Shown here: in pieces, positions 1 through 7,528 of the stretch
Numbering within the stretch: the first letter of the stretch is position 1
How the letters are laid out: the number at the start of each line of letters is the position of its first letter
IMG/VR virus record: IMGVR_UViG_3300022707_002514
Coordinates: 1-29,888 of that record
Direction: 5' to 3' (one strand)
Length of the DNA: 29,888 nt
DNA from: a virus
Translations under genes and position numbers: made by a program
The notes under the pieces: generated by a model
Databases searched by the model: none
Seen by the model: only the letters and a program-made list of their open reading frames with translations
What the model was told of the DNA's origin: nothing

Positions 1-56
1 CTGGCCTTTATTCTTTTTGTAGCACCGTTTGCATCTCTGATATCGACATTAGCCAT
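1..56 (-). CDS. Partial phage protein, N-terminus only
   Basis: A leftward reading frame opens with an ATG whose complement lies at 54-56 and runs off the window edge with no stop, reading MANVDIRDANGATKRIKA. Short starts of the form M-x-N-V-x-[IV]-[RK]-D-A-[ND]-G are common in small phage tail or structural proteins, so a virion protein is the best guess, but only 18 residues are visible. No clear Shine-Dalgarno sequence precedes it. Instead a promoter-like sequence (63-91) places the expected transcription start at or next to the ATG. Confidence 0.4.
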   Translation of the reverse strand, partial: MANVDIRDANGATKRIKA

Positions 57-62
57 GTACTT

Positions 63-91
63 ATAGTAATATTGAACCTGATAGCTTTCAA
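63..91 (-). promoter_or_regulatory. Sigma70-like promoter, possibly leaderless
   Basis: On the minus strand TTGAAA (complement at 86-91) and TACTAT (complement at 63-68) are separated by 17 bp. The leftward ATG begins 6 nt after the -10 box, so transcription would start essentially on the start codon. The TTGAAA/17 bp arrangement resembles the promoter at 8533-8561. A weaker divergent rightward pair (TCGACA at 43-48, TAATAT at 67-72, 18 bp spacing) could serve the tail-fibre gene. Confidence 0.35.
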
Positions 92-103
92 GGGATTATA
101 TTC

Positions 104-1954
104 ATGGGTGACAATACTCTAGTTACAAAAGCAGAACCGGCGGCTATTGAGGTTGCTGATGTTAATCAATTTTTTACCGCTTTAGTAGGAGACTTGATAC
201 CTCGGGACACCTCTACAGGCGTTGCCGAGGATAATGTTCATAAGTTAGGCCGAGATAATTTAAGGTGGCTTGAAGCACATATTACCAATTTAAATTTAGA
301 TGGTAAATTATTTGATCCCGATGCTATAGGAACTGATCAGAATTTTGCTATTAGTAGCGGGGCAACCCGTACCGATTCGGGTCAGCCAGACTTTTTGAGA
401 GCTTCAGGATCAGGGGCAACAGCTACCCTGCTTGCAACCGCTACGGATTTCCAGTACACAGCAAACGCTAATTCAGTGACTCTAGAGGCTGATGTAGCTA
501 TTGCCAGCCTGACAACTGCGCCAGCGGCTAATAATACAGCTTTGGTCAATGATACAGGAATGACTGGCGGGGATGAAACCAAAGTAACCGGGGAAGATAT
601 AGACGATCCAATTGTAATTGATACCGTAGGAACAGAGATATCTAATCGGGTAGGTGAGTATATCTGCCTGAAAACCCCTACAGGAGAATTTATGTTTGTA
701 TTCGTGGAGGATGCAACAACTTTAAGCCGGGCATATAGAGGATTTTTCTTTGATGATAATGGCGATCCGGTTGTACGCGGAGTCCTCTCAAATAATGACA
801 CTCTAACTATTATGTCATTAGGATGGGTTTTCATAGATAAAAACGGTACCACAATTGACATATCATATACCAGCCCTGTATATAGTGGCGTTGAACCATC
901 GAGTCCGGTATTAGATGATTACTGGTTTGATCTAAAAAATAGATTGTGGAAAAGACATAATGGTACATCATTTGTAACAGTGGACCGGGTGCTTATTGGT
1001 CTACTTGTCATAGATGGTACAAATTGCGTAGCGTCAAGATCAGCAGATTTTACAAAGGCTTACAGCGATTATATCAATCTGCGCCCTGAAATTGAAAGTG
1101 TTACAGAAGTTCAAACGGCTCAAGGTTATTCTTCGGTGTCGGTGTATGGTCAGATACAGGAATTATATGCCGGTACATTCATATGGGATATAACGGCTGA
1201 TCTTGAATCCGGGGTATCTGAGGCCGCTAGTACGACTTTTTACATTTATGTTACAGAGGAAGGGATTCCTAAATTATCAGATGAGCGCCCATTTGACAGG
1301 CGCTCAGAGCTTAGGGCATTTTATCATCCCTATCATACATGGCGGTATGTAGGGGAGGTTACAAACAACTCTACAAGTAATTTTGATAATGTTTCTCAGT
1401 TGTTTGAGCGTGAAGGCGTTATAGCCAGTGTATTAATTGAGGGTACTCCGAGTAGTATAGATTTTAATAATATATTCCGGGTCAATAAAAATTACACTAT
1501 CAAGTTAACGAATTTGCGCCCTACAACGGATAATGTTGATGCCCTATTAAGGCTATCAAATGATAAGGGTGTAACCTACTTAGCCGGGGCAAATGATTAC
1601 GAACATAGCGAATTTCATACATCGATAGGCGGGGCTCTCGATCCGGCTGGTGGCAGTGATACCTCTATAAATCTGACCGGTGATAGTGCAATGGGTAACG
1701 ACAACATCTCTACCGATGTTGCGGCTCTTAGTGGTACTATTAGGTTTTACGATCCGGTAGAGTCAAGCAATGAAGCACGTTTTGACTGGAAATTTTCATC
1801 AAGAAATCCAGCATCAGAAGCAACATATATCGCTGGCGCTGGTAAGATTCGCGATCTTGCTAATGGCGCTGCTCCTAATAGCTTTCAAATTCTTCCATCA
1901 AGCGGTACATGGGCTCACGGAAAAATAACTATTATTGAAGAGGAAATAGATTAA
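104..1954 (+). CDS. Tail fibre / receptor-binding-type virion protein
   Basis: A 616-residue protein with the composition of a tail fibre: rich in Thr, Ser, Asn, Asp and Gly, no signal peptide. The N-terminal part (about residues 30-70) has the pattern LIPRD...LG...RWLEAHITNLNLDG, like the attachment segment of many phage fibres in which a line about a structure rendered over a grid is followed by the fibre shaft. The last 150 residues (LRLSNDKG, then GAGKIRDLANG and SGTWAHGKI) resemble a C-terminal domain shared by many phage fibres. The start is supported by AAGGGA about 8 nt upstream. The gene is followed directly by a 79-residue gene (stop and start adjacent), which might be an assembly partner. 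Unlike the fibre-like genes on the other strand it has no export signal. Which receptor it binds cannot be told. Confidence 0.7.
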   Translation: MGDNTLVTKAEPAAIEVADVNQFFTALVGDLIPRDTSTGVAEDNVHKLGRDNLRWLEAHITNLNLDGKLFDPDAIGTDQNFAISSGATRTDSGQPDFLRASGSGATATLLATATDFQYTANANSVTLEADVAIASLTTAPAANNTALVNDTGMTGGDETKVTGEDIDDPIVIDTVGTEISNRVGEYICLKTPTGEFMFVFVEDATTLSRAYRGFFFDDNGDPVVRGVLSNNDTLTIMSLGWVFIDKNGTTIDISYTSPVYSGVEPSSPVLDDYWFDLKNRLWKRHNGTSFVTVDRVLIGLLVIDGTNCVASRSADFTKAYSDYINLRPEIESVTEVQTAQGYSSVSVYGQIQELYAGTFIWDITADLESGVSEAASTTFYIYVTEEGIPKLSDERPFDRRSELRAFYHPYHTWRYVGEVTNNSTSNFDNVSQLFEREGVIASVLIEGTPSSIDFNNIFRVNKNYTIKLTNLRPTTDNVDALLRLSNDKGVTYLAGANDYEHSEFHTSIGGALDPAGGSDTSINLTGDSAMGNDNISTDVAALSGTIRFYDPVESSNEARFDWKFSSRNPASEATYIAGAGKIRDLANGAAPNSFQILPSSGTWAHGKITIIEEEID

Positions 1955-2194
1955 ATGGCTGATCCTGTGAAAATGGTAGTAGTCAGGGGATCGGCTCAAG
2001 GCCGACTCGTAAAACTTAATGCAACTGAAAAGGCGCAAAAAGTTATTGATAAAGAAGAGCATGAAGCGAAAATGAATGCTCCATATGTTCCATCAGAAAA
2101 AGAAATATTGATGAGAGCAATAGAGGATAAAGCTGGTGTTACCAATGGCGATAAATCCGCTGCAAGACAAGCCCTCATTGACGAAAAAGCGTAA
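1955..2194 (+). CDS. Small hypothetical protein downstream of the tail fibre
   Basis: A 79-residue charged protein with no recognised domain. It starts immediately after the fibre stop codon and has GAGGA about 10 nt upstream, so it is probably translated from the fibre transcript. It begins MADPVKMVVVRGSAQGRLVKL and then becomes a Lys/Glu-rich helical segment (about residues 23-60). Its position after a fibre gene would suit a small tail accessory or fibre-assembly chaperone, but nothing in the sequence proves this. Confidence 0.6.
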   Translation: MADPVKMVVVRGSAQGRLVKLNATEKAQKVIDKEEHEAKMNAPYVPSEKEILMRAIEDKAGVTNGDKSAARQALIDEKA

Positions 2195-2231
2195 TCGGGT
2201 TAATCTGGGTATACAACTACAGGTTTCCATC

Positions 2232-2489
2232 ATGTCAGAATATACGGATCAGGATAGAGAGAGGAGTCAGAAAACCCTTACTCTGCTTGAGGAATCTATC
2301 AAGCAGAATGATGAAAGACACTCTGACATAAAGGATATTCTCAAAATACATGCGGAAAAAATTGAAGATAATACAGAAAAAATACAAGGCAATAAAAACA
2401 TGCTTATAAGAGTTACGGCTATAGGTGGAATTATAACAATTCCAGTGATTGCAGCATTAACAGCATTTGGAAAGAAATTAATTGGCTGA
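2232..2489 (+). CDS. XhlA-like holin / hemolysin-type lysis protein
   Basis: An 85-residue protein with the layout of XhlA-family lysis proteins. A charged, coiled-coil-like N-terminal two thirds (residues 1-55, with heptad-like spacing around IKDILKIHAEKIEDNTEKI) is followed by one C-terminal hydrophobic segment (about residues 58-78, VTAIGGIITIPVIAALTAF) and a short basic tail. XhlA-type proteins act at the cytoplasmic membrane with a holin and endolysin during phage lysis. The ATG at 2232 is preferred because the in-frame upstream extension overlaps the previous gene and has a different composition. The upstream SD (CAGG) is weak. It is followed by two tiny membrane-peptide genes and converges on a leftward muramidase cluster. 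Confidence 0.6.
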   Translation: MSEYTDQDRERSQKTLTLLEESIKQNDERHSDIKDILKIHAEKIEDNTEKIQGNKNMLIRVTAIGGIITIPVIAALTAFGKKLIG

Positions 2490-2604
2490 TTTATCACATG
2501 CAGATATGTTAATAGTTCTTATCTGTTGTGCCTGCCCTTTGATTGTATGTTTATTGTTTTATATTCAATGGCGGGATCAGAAAAATAAATATTACGGGGA
2601 TTAG
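2482..2604 (+). CDS. Tiny single-span membrane peptide (TTG start)
   Basis: A 40-residue frame starting at TTG, overlapping the end of the XhlA-like gene by 8 nt, with GGAAAG about 8 nt upstream. It contains one strongly hydrophobic segment (LIVLICCACPLIVCLLFYI) followed by a basic tail (QWRDQKNKYYGD). An in-frame ATG at 2506 would give 32 residues but lacks an SD. Size, topology and position suggest a second lysis membrane protein (a holin partner or small spanin component). It is too short for homology to be judged by eye. Confidence 0.4.
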   Translation: MADLSHADMLIVLICCACPLIVCLLFYIQWRDQKNKYYGD

Positions 2605-2608
2605 CATA

Positions 2609-2692
2609 ATGGAAGAAATAATATATAGAATTTCATTTTACATTTTCGTAATAATAGTATCTTGCTTAATATTATCCCGTTCATTTGCCTGA
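2609..2692 (+). CDS. Tiny membrane peptide
   Basis: A 27-residue frame (MEEIIYRISFYIFVIIVSCL then ILSRSFA) made almost entirely of one hydrophobic span. GGGGA lies about 10 nt upstream and it begins 4 nt after the previous stop. Its last 12 bases overlap the 3' end of the convergent DUF1353 gene. It may be a lysis-accessory peptide or may be spurious. The support is its SD, its spacing and its hydrophobic composition. Confidence 0.3.
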   Translation: MEEIIYRISFYIFVIIVSCLILSRSFA

Positions 2693-3133
2693 TTTGTTAC
2701 GATTCCAAGCATACCAGCCACCTGCTCTAACAGCCCAGTAAGCCATCCAGCGTTTTTTATTACCCACTCCATCATCTTTCATAAGGCGACAAAATAATCT
2801 ATCAGCATTTTTGCGAGTCCATATATTTTTAGAATTTACCCAGCCATTAATATCTGTATCCCATTCTTTATACGATCCGGGCGGCATATCTCCTTTATGA
2901 TCATAAATATAATCATGCCAGAAAGGTGGGGTCCATTTGAAACTGCTGGGAGTAAATCCGGTTATAGCCCTTGCTAACCAAGGAACTGAGGCAAGATCAA
3001 ACTCAAAACCTGCCTTTGCATTAAGTTGTTGTTTTAAGTTTTCGGCCTCCCATTCCGTAGAGAAGTCCTCTAATAGAACAAAAATACCGTCTTTAGTAGG
3101 ATGAGGCTCTATGCGTGGTTGATTTAATGTCAT
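2681..3133 (-). CDS. DUF1353 family phage protein
   Basis: A 150-residue protein with the DUF1353 hallmarks: FDLASVP at about residues 45-51, followed by PPFWHDYIYDHKG at 69-81 with the conserved His-Asp pair, then an ADRLF...MKDDGV helix and an aromatic C-terminus. DUF1353 proteins are common next to lysis and tail genes of proteobacterial phages. Their biochemical role is not established, although the conserved His/Asp have been taken to hint at a metal-dependent enzyme. The start at 3133 is chosen because it forms an ATGA overlap with the stop of the upstream lipoprotein gene. An upstream in-frame ATG would add only five residues. It is the last gene of the leftward operon. Confidence 0.75.
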   Translation of the reverse strand: MTLNQPRIEPHPTKDGIFVLLEDFSTEWEAENLKQQLNAKAGFEFDLASVPWLARAITGFTPSSFKWTPPFWHDYIYDHKGDMPPGSYKEWDTDINGWVNSKNIWTRKNADRLFCRLMKDDGVGNKKRWMAYWAVRAGGWYAWNRNKSGK

Positions 3134-3375
3134 TCCGCATGACCACAAAATTTACGATATTGTTTATATTTCGTAGGATTGTCGCCATATCTGCGTTCTA
3201 ATGAGCCTATGGTAGGCCATTGGCATGTTTGCCTTACATTTGTATCAAGGACCTTGTCGGCTATCTTCTCTGCTCCTATGCGCTTAACTGTGCCTACTCC
3301 CTTCATAGCTTGTATGGGTGTAATACAACCTGATAATAGTAATGTGCAAAAAATGCACATTGTTAAATTTCTCAT
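3130..3375 (-). CDS. Small lipoprotein, possible outer-membrane spanin
   Basis: An 81-residue protein with a lipoprotein signal: short basic start, hydrophobic core, then the lipobox LSGC with Cys at residue 17. The mature part carries two more cysteines and several Arg/Tyr (RQTCQWPTIGSLERRYGD). It lies between a muramidase gene and a DUF1353 gene, joined to both by 4-nt ATGA overlaps, with AGGTAGG upstream. A small lipoprotein beside an endolysin is typical of an Rz1-like outer-membrane spanin subunit. It is not proline-rich like classical Rz1, and a matching inner-membrane spanin is not obvious, so the role is inferred. Confidence 0.55.
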   Translation of the reverse strand: MRNLTMCIFCTLLLSGCITPIQAMKGVGTVKRIGAEKIADKVLDTNVRQTCQWPTIGSLERRYGDNPTKYKQYRKFCGHAE

Positions 3376-3833
3376 TTTCCTACCTCAGTAGTTCTTTCCA
3401 GAAACTCCCCTTCAGTGCCTTTACCTTCAGGGCTGTTATAATATTTTTTCCAGTATACAGCCTGTGCCATACGATTTCCAGTCTTCGGCAATGGTTCAGG
3501 GAATCTCATATAATGAATAGCACACATGGCGGCAGCGTACCACGGATTAACCTCAAGCTCATGCGGCACACCGGGACGCTTGCTGAGCCATGAGAGTCCT
3601 TTTATCAGATGTTGTTTATCGCTCTGACGGAGAAAATTAGACCATATATCATCATGGGTAGCCTGTTCCATCTGGAACCATCCCCGCGCCGGTCCTTCTA
3701 TCTGTCTTATGTGTTGGTATAAGGACTCGGCAGATCCGGTAACAAAAACCATATCAAGACGATCATCAGAATAACTCTCAATAGCCTGTAAAGCAGGGAT
3801 AATTATATGCTTTCTGATATTGTCATTGTTCAT
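3372..3833 (-). CDS. Lysozyme-like muramidase (probable endolysin)
   Basis: A 153-residue protein resembling a phage family with a lysozyme/transglycosylase-like fold. It has a helical start, then VFVTGSAES (Glu36 in the catalytic position), HIRQIEGPARGWFQMEQATHD (residues 41-61, the usual RQI-GGPA-G-FQME segment), NPWYAAAMCAIHY (about 95-108) and AVYWKKYYNSPEGKGTEGEFL near the end. It would cut peptidoglycan glycan strands. No signal peptide is present, so release would need a holin such as the XhlA-like protein. No good SD is seen before the ATG (the upstream bases are A-rich). Downstream it overlaps the lipoprotein gene by 4 nt. A structural tail lysozyme is an alternative. Confidence 0.6.
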   Translation of the reverse strand: MNNDNIRKHIIIPALQAIESYSDDRLDMVFVTGSAESLYQHIRQIEGPARGWFQMEQATHDDIWSNFLRQSDKQHLIKGLSWLSKRPGVPHELEVNPWYAAAMCAIHYMRFPEPLPKTGNRMAQAVYWKKYYNSPEGKGTEGEFLERTTEVGK

Positions 3834-3929
3834 TTGATCTTTTTTTTGTACCGTTCTGTTTTGGGATCAATAATTAATTGTGAGGTATAGGGTTAATAAA
3901 ATCAATGACTCTAATAAAGGATAGGGCTA

Positions 3930-4244
3930 TCAGGGAACATCTACCTTCTTAATAAAATCTACAGGTTCGGCACCTATACGGCTTTTTATATCGCCCTCTT
4001 CTGCAATAGCACGATCTGCTTTTAAATTGTTCATTTCTTCTTCTGTGACCCGCCATGATCCGGTAGAGTATGTTTTACCATCTACGCTAATATGTGGGAC
4101 AGGTGATATGTTTTCTCCCGTTTCCAGTTTATATGCTACACGAACTTTTGCATCATCATCAACCAGCCATGTGAAATGTGTGCTTTCTGCATAAACAGTT
4201 GCAGAAAGAATGCAGAAAGCTATAGTTAAGATAAATGTTTTCAT
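3930..4244 (-). CDS. Exported hypothetical protein
   Basis: A 104-residue protein with a clear cleavable signal peptide (MKTFILTIAFCILSATVYA, cut before ES). The mature 85 residues look like a small beta-rich domain followed by an acidic helix (VTEEEMNNLKADRAIAEEGD). No family is recognised. Its ATG overlaps the stop of the upstream exported gene (TAATG), so the two are translationally coupled. It is the last member of a run of six adjacent genes that all carry export signals. Confidence 0.6.
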   Translation of the reverse strand: MKTFILTIAFCILSATVYAESTHFTWLVDDDAKVRVAYKLETGENISPVPHISVDGKTYSTGSWRVTEEEMNNLKADRAIAEEGDIKSRIGAEPVDFIKKVDVP

Positions 4245-5347
4245 TAATACCTGCCTGCTTCATGTCTTAATTTTATATGTGCATTCATAGCCGTTACTAT
4301 TGTATCAGTTAAGAAAGTACCTACACCAAAGTAAATACCATAAATTATACCCCCGCTTACCATAGGACTGCTAGCAATGGCTTGTGCACCCCAATGCGCC
4401 TGTGCTGAAGCTTTTGTTGAACTTGTGGCAGTATTGGCATCCGTATCAGTAGTCCCTGTGTCTTCATTGAGGAAGAAAATAATATCATCTGTGCCACCAG
4501 CGTCTAACGGATCAAATGAAATCCACATTAAATAATCTGTGCTTGCATCCATAGTTGATACAGTAAAATCATTATCAGTAAGGGAGCTACCTCTAACTAC
4601 ACTAACTCTTATTGTTGTGCTATTAACAAAGAATATCCGTATACTTTCCGGCGTAAATGACCCTGATATAAACAATACTTGAGCGGTGGTTACATCCCCT
4701 AACCTAAAAGCCAGGCCGAACCAAGTTGGGCCAGAGTCAGTACCACTCGTCATATGCATGGCTTTTACTTTTTCGGGATCAGGGGTTAGATAGGTGAAGA
4801 AGTCCCCACCGTCCATATCAAAGCGACCAGTATCCCCTCCGACAGTTCCTCCGAAATTCGGGTCAGTGGTATCAGCAGTTCCATCACCGCCTTTCATTAA
4901 ATCATATACAGTGCCTGAAGATACAAGGTTCAACCATTCCTGTGATTGAACAGTTTCAGAACCATCAAGATCATCTTCAGTAACAAACGTCTCTGTGATT
5001 ACAATTTCATTAGCAGTTACGCTTGCAAGGGTATAGTTGTCATTATAATTAGTAGTCCCTGCAATTGTTACTAGTTGACCAGATATAAAATTATGACCTG
5101 TAAACGGAAGCCCAACCTCACCACCGCCCTTATCAACAGCAACACCAGAGTCTAGAGTACCTTGAAAATATGAATCCGCTATTGTTGCGTCAACGTCCTG
5201 AACGCAGGAAGGTTCAATAGTATCAAGAGACTCTTGTCCTGTTACTCCGCTAGAAGCAAAATGCGAAACAGGAAAAGTAAACTGTGCATATACCGGTAGC
5301 GATATAGTCAGAGATAGCAATAATATAGCTAAAAATTTTCTTATCAT
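4244..5347 (-). CDS. Exported virion-like protein, possible concanavalin/LamG-like fold
   Basis: A 367-residue protein with a signal peptide (MIRKFLAILLLSLTISLPVYA, cleaved before QFT). The mature part begins with two small beta-rich segments (about residues 45-110, including the pattern G-H-x-F-x-x-G-Q-x-V-x-I-x-G-T). A long Gly/Thr/Asp-rich region follows (about 130-367) in which segments such as LAFRLGDV, RIFFVNSTTIRVSVVRG and DYLMWISFDP fit a jelly-roll concanavalin-like domain of the kind found in phage appendages. It overlaps its neighbours at both ends (ATGA upstream, TAATG downstream). Fold and role are inferred. Confidence 0.5.
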   Translation of the reverse strand: MIRKFLAILLLSLTISLPVYAQFTFPVSHFASSGVTGQESLDTIEPSCVQDVDATIADSYFQGTLDSGVAVDKGGGEVGLPFTGHNFISGQLVTIAGTTNYNDNYTLASVTANEIVITETFVTEDDLDGSETVQSQEWLNLVSSGTVYDLMKGGDGTADTTDPNFGGTVGGDTGRFDMDGGDFFTYLTPDPEKVKAMHMTSGTDSGPTWFGLAFRLGDVTTAQVLFISGSFTPESIRIFFVNSTTIRVSVVRGSSLTDNDFTVSTMDASTDYLMWISFDPLDAGGTDDIIFFLNEDTGTTDTDANTATSSTKASAQAHWGAQAIASSPMVSGGIIYGIYFGVGTFLTDTIVTAMNAHIKLRHEAGRY

Positions 5348-6990
5348 TTAAAATCAGCCTGAAAAACACAATTCATATTAGTGCCGTTTGAGACACAAGT
5401 TAATATATCTGTAGAGCTGGCGGCTGTGGTTAGAGTTGGCGCTGTGCCACCGGGGAACTTGAAAACAGTTCCATATGTTAAAAGCTGGCTTCCAGTACCA
5501 TCCTGTATCAGATTTATAATATACGTAGATCCATCAACCTGATTCGTAGGATTATCAAGGACAAGATCACCATCAAGTGTAAGGCTCGTTACCTGATTAG
5601 AATTTAAATTCCATGAAACATTTGCCAGTTTTACGATTACATCATCTATATCACCATCAAAATCAAGATCACCGCGTATATCAAGATCAGTTCCGGCAGA
5701 AAGTATGTTTTCAATAAATGTACCGTTCGCGGCTCTGTCTGTTCCCTCTGTGCCTCCTGCTACAGGCGTTACATTACCCGCAACATAGTTCGTTACTGTA
5801 AAAGTAACTTCATAGGTGTTACCTGATACAAGAACAAGTGTGTCTTCAGTCAGATCACTATCGGCAGATTGTGTAGCATCTGAATTAGCAACACCAGATC
5901 CAATAGTCCAGCCAGTTCCTTTTGTCCAATTGGTATCACTAGCAAATGTACCATTAGTAACAAGATCAGCTCCGAGAGGAGTTAATGTTGTAGCGTTAAA
6001 ATTCTGCTGAGCCGTATATTCCTGCGCAACATCTGTAAGAGCATTGTTGGCATCAAATGCCTGAACATCTACCCCTATAGCGAGCCCTAATGAAGTTCTG
6101 GCAGTAGCCCCGCTCTCGTTTGCATAGGTACCGGCCCCGGTACCCACTATAATTTCGTTATCTGCAATGACTGATAAAGCTGAGAGATCGTCTAAAACTG
6201 CATCAAAAGCCTGTACATCCGTTCCTATAGCAACGCCCATAGAGGTCCTTGCGGTTGCACCGCTCTCATTTGCGTATGTTCCTGCGCCAGTGCCTACTAT
6301 GAATTCATTGTCAGCTATTACAGACAGAGCGGATAAATCATCTAATACCGCGTCAAATGCTTGAACATCTGTACCAATTGCAAGACCTAAAGAAGTTCTG
6401 GCTGTTGCACCGCTTTCATGTGCATATGTACCCGCGCCCGTTCCCACAATTATTTCGTTATCGGCAACGGCAGAAAGAGCGGCAAGATCATCAAGAACCA
6501 CATCAAAGGCTTGAACTGTGACTCCTATATCGGCATCTACAAGAACATTTGCAGTAGCGACACAGTTAGACCCGGCTGCATCGCAGAAGTTAGAGGCGTC
6601 TACATCACCATCAATCTTTACTGTGCCACCATCCGTTATAATATCTACATCAGTAATATCAGCACTGCCGAAATCACAATCTACTGCCCCGGTACAATCA
6701 TAACCAGAGCCAGCAAAGAATGTCCCTGTAGCTGTAGGATTTCCGCTTGCTGCTACGTAGGTAAAGTCAGTATCAACATCAATGTTACCGGAATTGTTAT
6801 AACAAACTCCTGTTGCAACATCTAGCGTCATAGATATATAACTAGGAATATCACTAGCACCAATATCAAGAGGTATTCTCATTTCTGTGGTAGTTGCGGA
6901 AGCATCTGTAGAGTCCCAGAAAGCTGTTTGAGCATACGCATTAGAACTAATCAGCAAGCATGTAAATAATATAAATAGTAAATTTTTCAT
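5344..6990 (-). CDS. Exported tail-fibre-like protein with 50-residue repeats
   Basis: A 548-residue protein. The start at 6990 gives a TAATG overlap with the upstream gene and exposes a signal peptide (MKNLLFILFTCLLISSNAYA, cut before QTA). An upstream in-frame ATG would bury this signal and is rejected. Residues about 160-313 hold three near-identical 50-residue repeats containing TDVQAFDAVLDDLSAL, VGTGAGTYA and ESGATARTS, a repeat type common in phage tail fibres. A carbohydrate-binding-like stretch follows (GDLVTNGTF-like, about 345-430). The final 70 residues (INLIQDGTGSQLLTYGTVFK, then WPGG-like FPGGTAPTLT) match a C-terminal domain widespread in phage fibres and spikes. Fibres normally assemble in the cytoplasm, so the signal peptide is unexpected. 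Confidence 0.7.
   Translation of the reverse strand: MKNLLFILFTCLLISSNAYAQTAFWDSTDASATTTEMRIPLDIGASDIPSYISMTLDVATGVCYNNSGNIDVDTDFTYVAASGNPTATGTFFAGSGYDCTGAVDCDFGSADITDVDIITDGGTVKIDGDVDASNFCDAAGSNCVATANVLVDADIGVTVQAFDVVLDDLAALSAVADNEIIVGTGAGTYAHESGATARTSLGLAIGTDVQAFDAVLDDLSALSVIADNEFIVGTGAGTYANESGATARTSMGVAIGTDVQAFDAVLDDLSALSVIADNEIIVGTGAGTYANESGATARTSLGLAIGVDVQAFDANNALTDVAQEYTAQQNFNATTLTPLGADLVTNGTFASDTNWTKGTGWTIGSGVANSDATQSADSDLTEDTLVLVSGNTYEVTFTVTNYVAGNVTPVAGGTEGTDRAANGTFIENILSAGTDLDIRGDLDFDGDIDDVIVKLANVSWNLNSNQVTSLTLDGDLVLDNPTNQVDGSTYIINLIQDGTGSQLLTYGTVFKFPGGTAPTLTTAASSTDILTCVSNGTNMNCVFQADFK
6051..6510 (-). repeat. 150-bp tandem repeat within the fibre-like gene
   Basis: The sequence around [c/g][a/g]TCAAA[a/t]GC recurs at 6051, 6201, 6351 and 6501, exactly 150 bp apart, with the intervening sequence conserved at protein level but diverged at many third positions. 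It encodes the 50-residue fibre repeat. The third-base divergence means the copies are old and maintained by selection on the protein. Confidence 0.85.
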
Positions 6991-7196
6991 TAACTTCCGC
7001 TCCATTGTGCGTTTGTTCCATCGCTCCATGTTGACTGTGTGCCATCGCTCCATGTTGCTAAAGTACCATTAGTGAAAGCAGCAACCCCATGTACAGCACT
7101 ATTGAAAATTCCTATCCCCGGACCGATACCGGCTTCAGAAGAATCAGAAGTAATCAAAAACATTGCAACCAGTAATATAATTGCTGATTTTTTCAT
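6990..7196 (-). CDS. Small exported protein with Trp-Ser-Asp-Gly repeats
   Basis: A 68-residue protein starting at 7196, where the ATG overlaps the upstream stop (TAATG). A signal peptide (MKKSAIILLVAMFLITSDSSEA) precedes a Gly-rich stretch (GIGPGIGIF). The C-terminus carries three copies of an 8-residue unit, GT-x-x-x-W-S-[D/G], encoded by near-perfect 24-bp repeats around 7000-7065. Repeated Trp-Ser-Asp-Gly units would suit a surface- or sugar-contacting tail. No family is recognised. Confidence 0.55.
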   Translation of the reverse strand: MKKSAIILLVAMFLITSDSSEAGIGPGIGIFNSAVHGVAAFTNGTLATWSDGTQSTWSDGTNAQWSGS

Positions 7197-7525
7197 TATC
7201 TGCCACATACAACGGTTGCTGTAGTTCCGGTAGCTAAAATCTGAGTCATTATTACAGGTATTAACTGCCCTACTATTACGGTGATTGTTACATTCGCAAC
7301 GCTTTTGATAGGATTAATAGCCAGATCCCCGGCAACTTCTACGATACAACCCCTCAAAGGTGGGTCATATACAGTTACATCTGAAGCGGTAATCTGAATA
7401 AGATCTTCAAAAGGTGCATATGCATCCAATGTACGTTTAGCGTCTTTTCCTTGAGCGGCCTGAGCCTGACAAGCTGAAAGAGAAATCATAGCAACTACAG
7501 CAAGCATTGAAAATAATTTTATCAT
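7196..7525 (-). CDS. Spike-base-like phage protein with a lipoprotein signal
   Basis: A 109-residue protein whose mature part resembles the spike base protein family known from Rhodobacter gene-transfer-agent-like particles and many phages: an ITASD start, a RGCIVEVAGDLAI segment (residues 58-70) where the family has R-A-L-Y-V-G-x-x-G-D-x-x-V, then a LIPVIMTQILATGTTAT segment near the end, where the family has LP-x-x-V-x-x-V-x-x-TGTTA. Unusually it begins with a signal sequence and a lipobox, LSAC with Cys19, followed by Gln at +2 (outer-membrane sorting in Gram-negative bacteria). A type I cut after AQA is possible instead. It is translationally coupled to the next exported gene, and a hairpin overlaps its SD. 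Confidence 0.6.
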   Translation of the reverse strand: MIKLFSMLAVVAMISLSACQAQAAQGKDAKRTLDAYAPFEDLIQITASDVTVYDPPLRGCIVEVAGDLAINPIKSVANVTITVIVGQLIPVIMTQILATGTTATVVCGR

Positions 7526-7528
7526 AAG

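Noticed and set aside
6051-6510. CRISPR array (regular 150-bp periodicity)
   Set aside because: Whole units repeat with third-base changes and encode protein repeats. There are no short identical repeats with unique spacers, and no array was seen elsewhere in the window.
6990-7053. Upstream extension of the exported fibre-like gene (start at 7053)
   Set aside because: It would only translate the WSDG repeat DNA of the previous gene in another frame, and it would hide the signal peptide. The TAATG-coupled start at 6990 is better.
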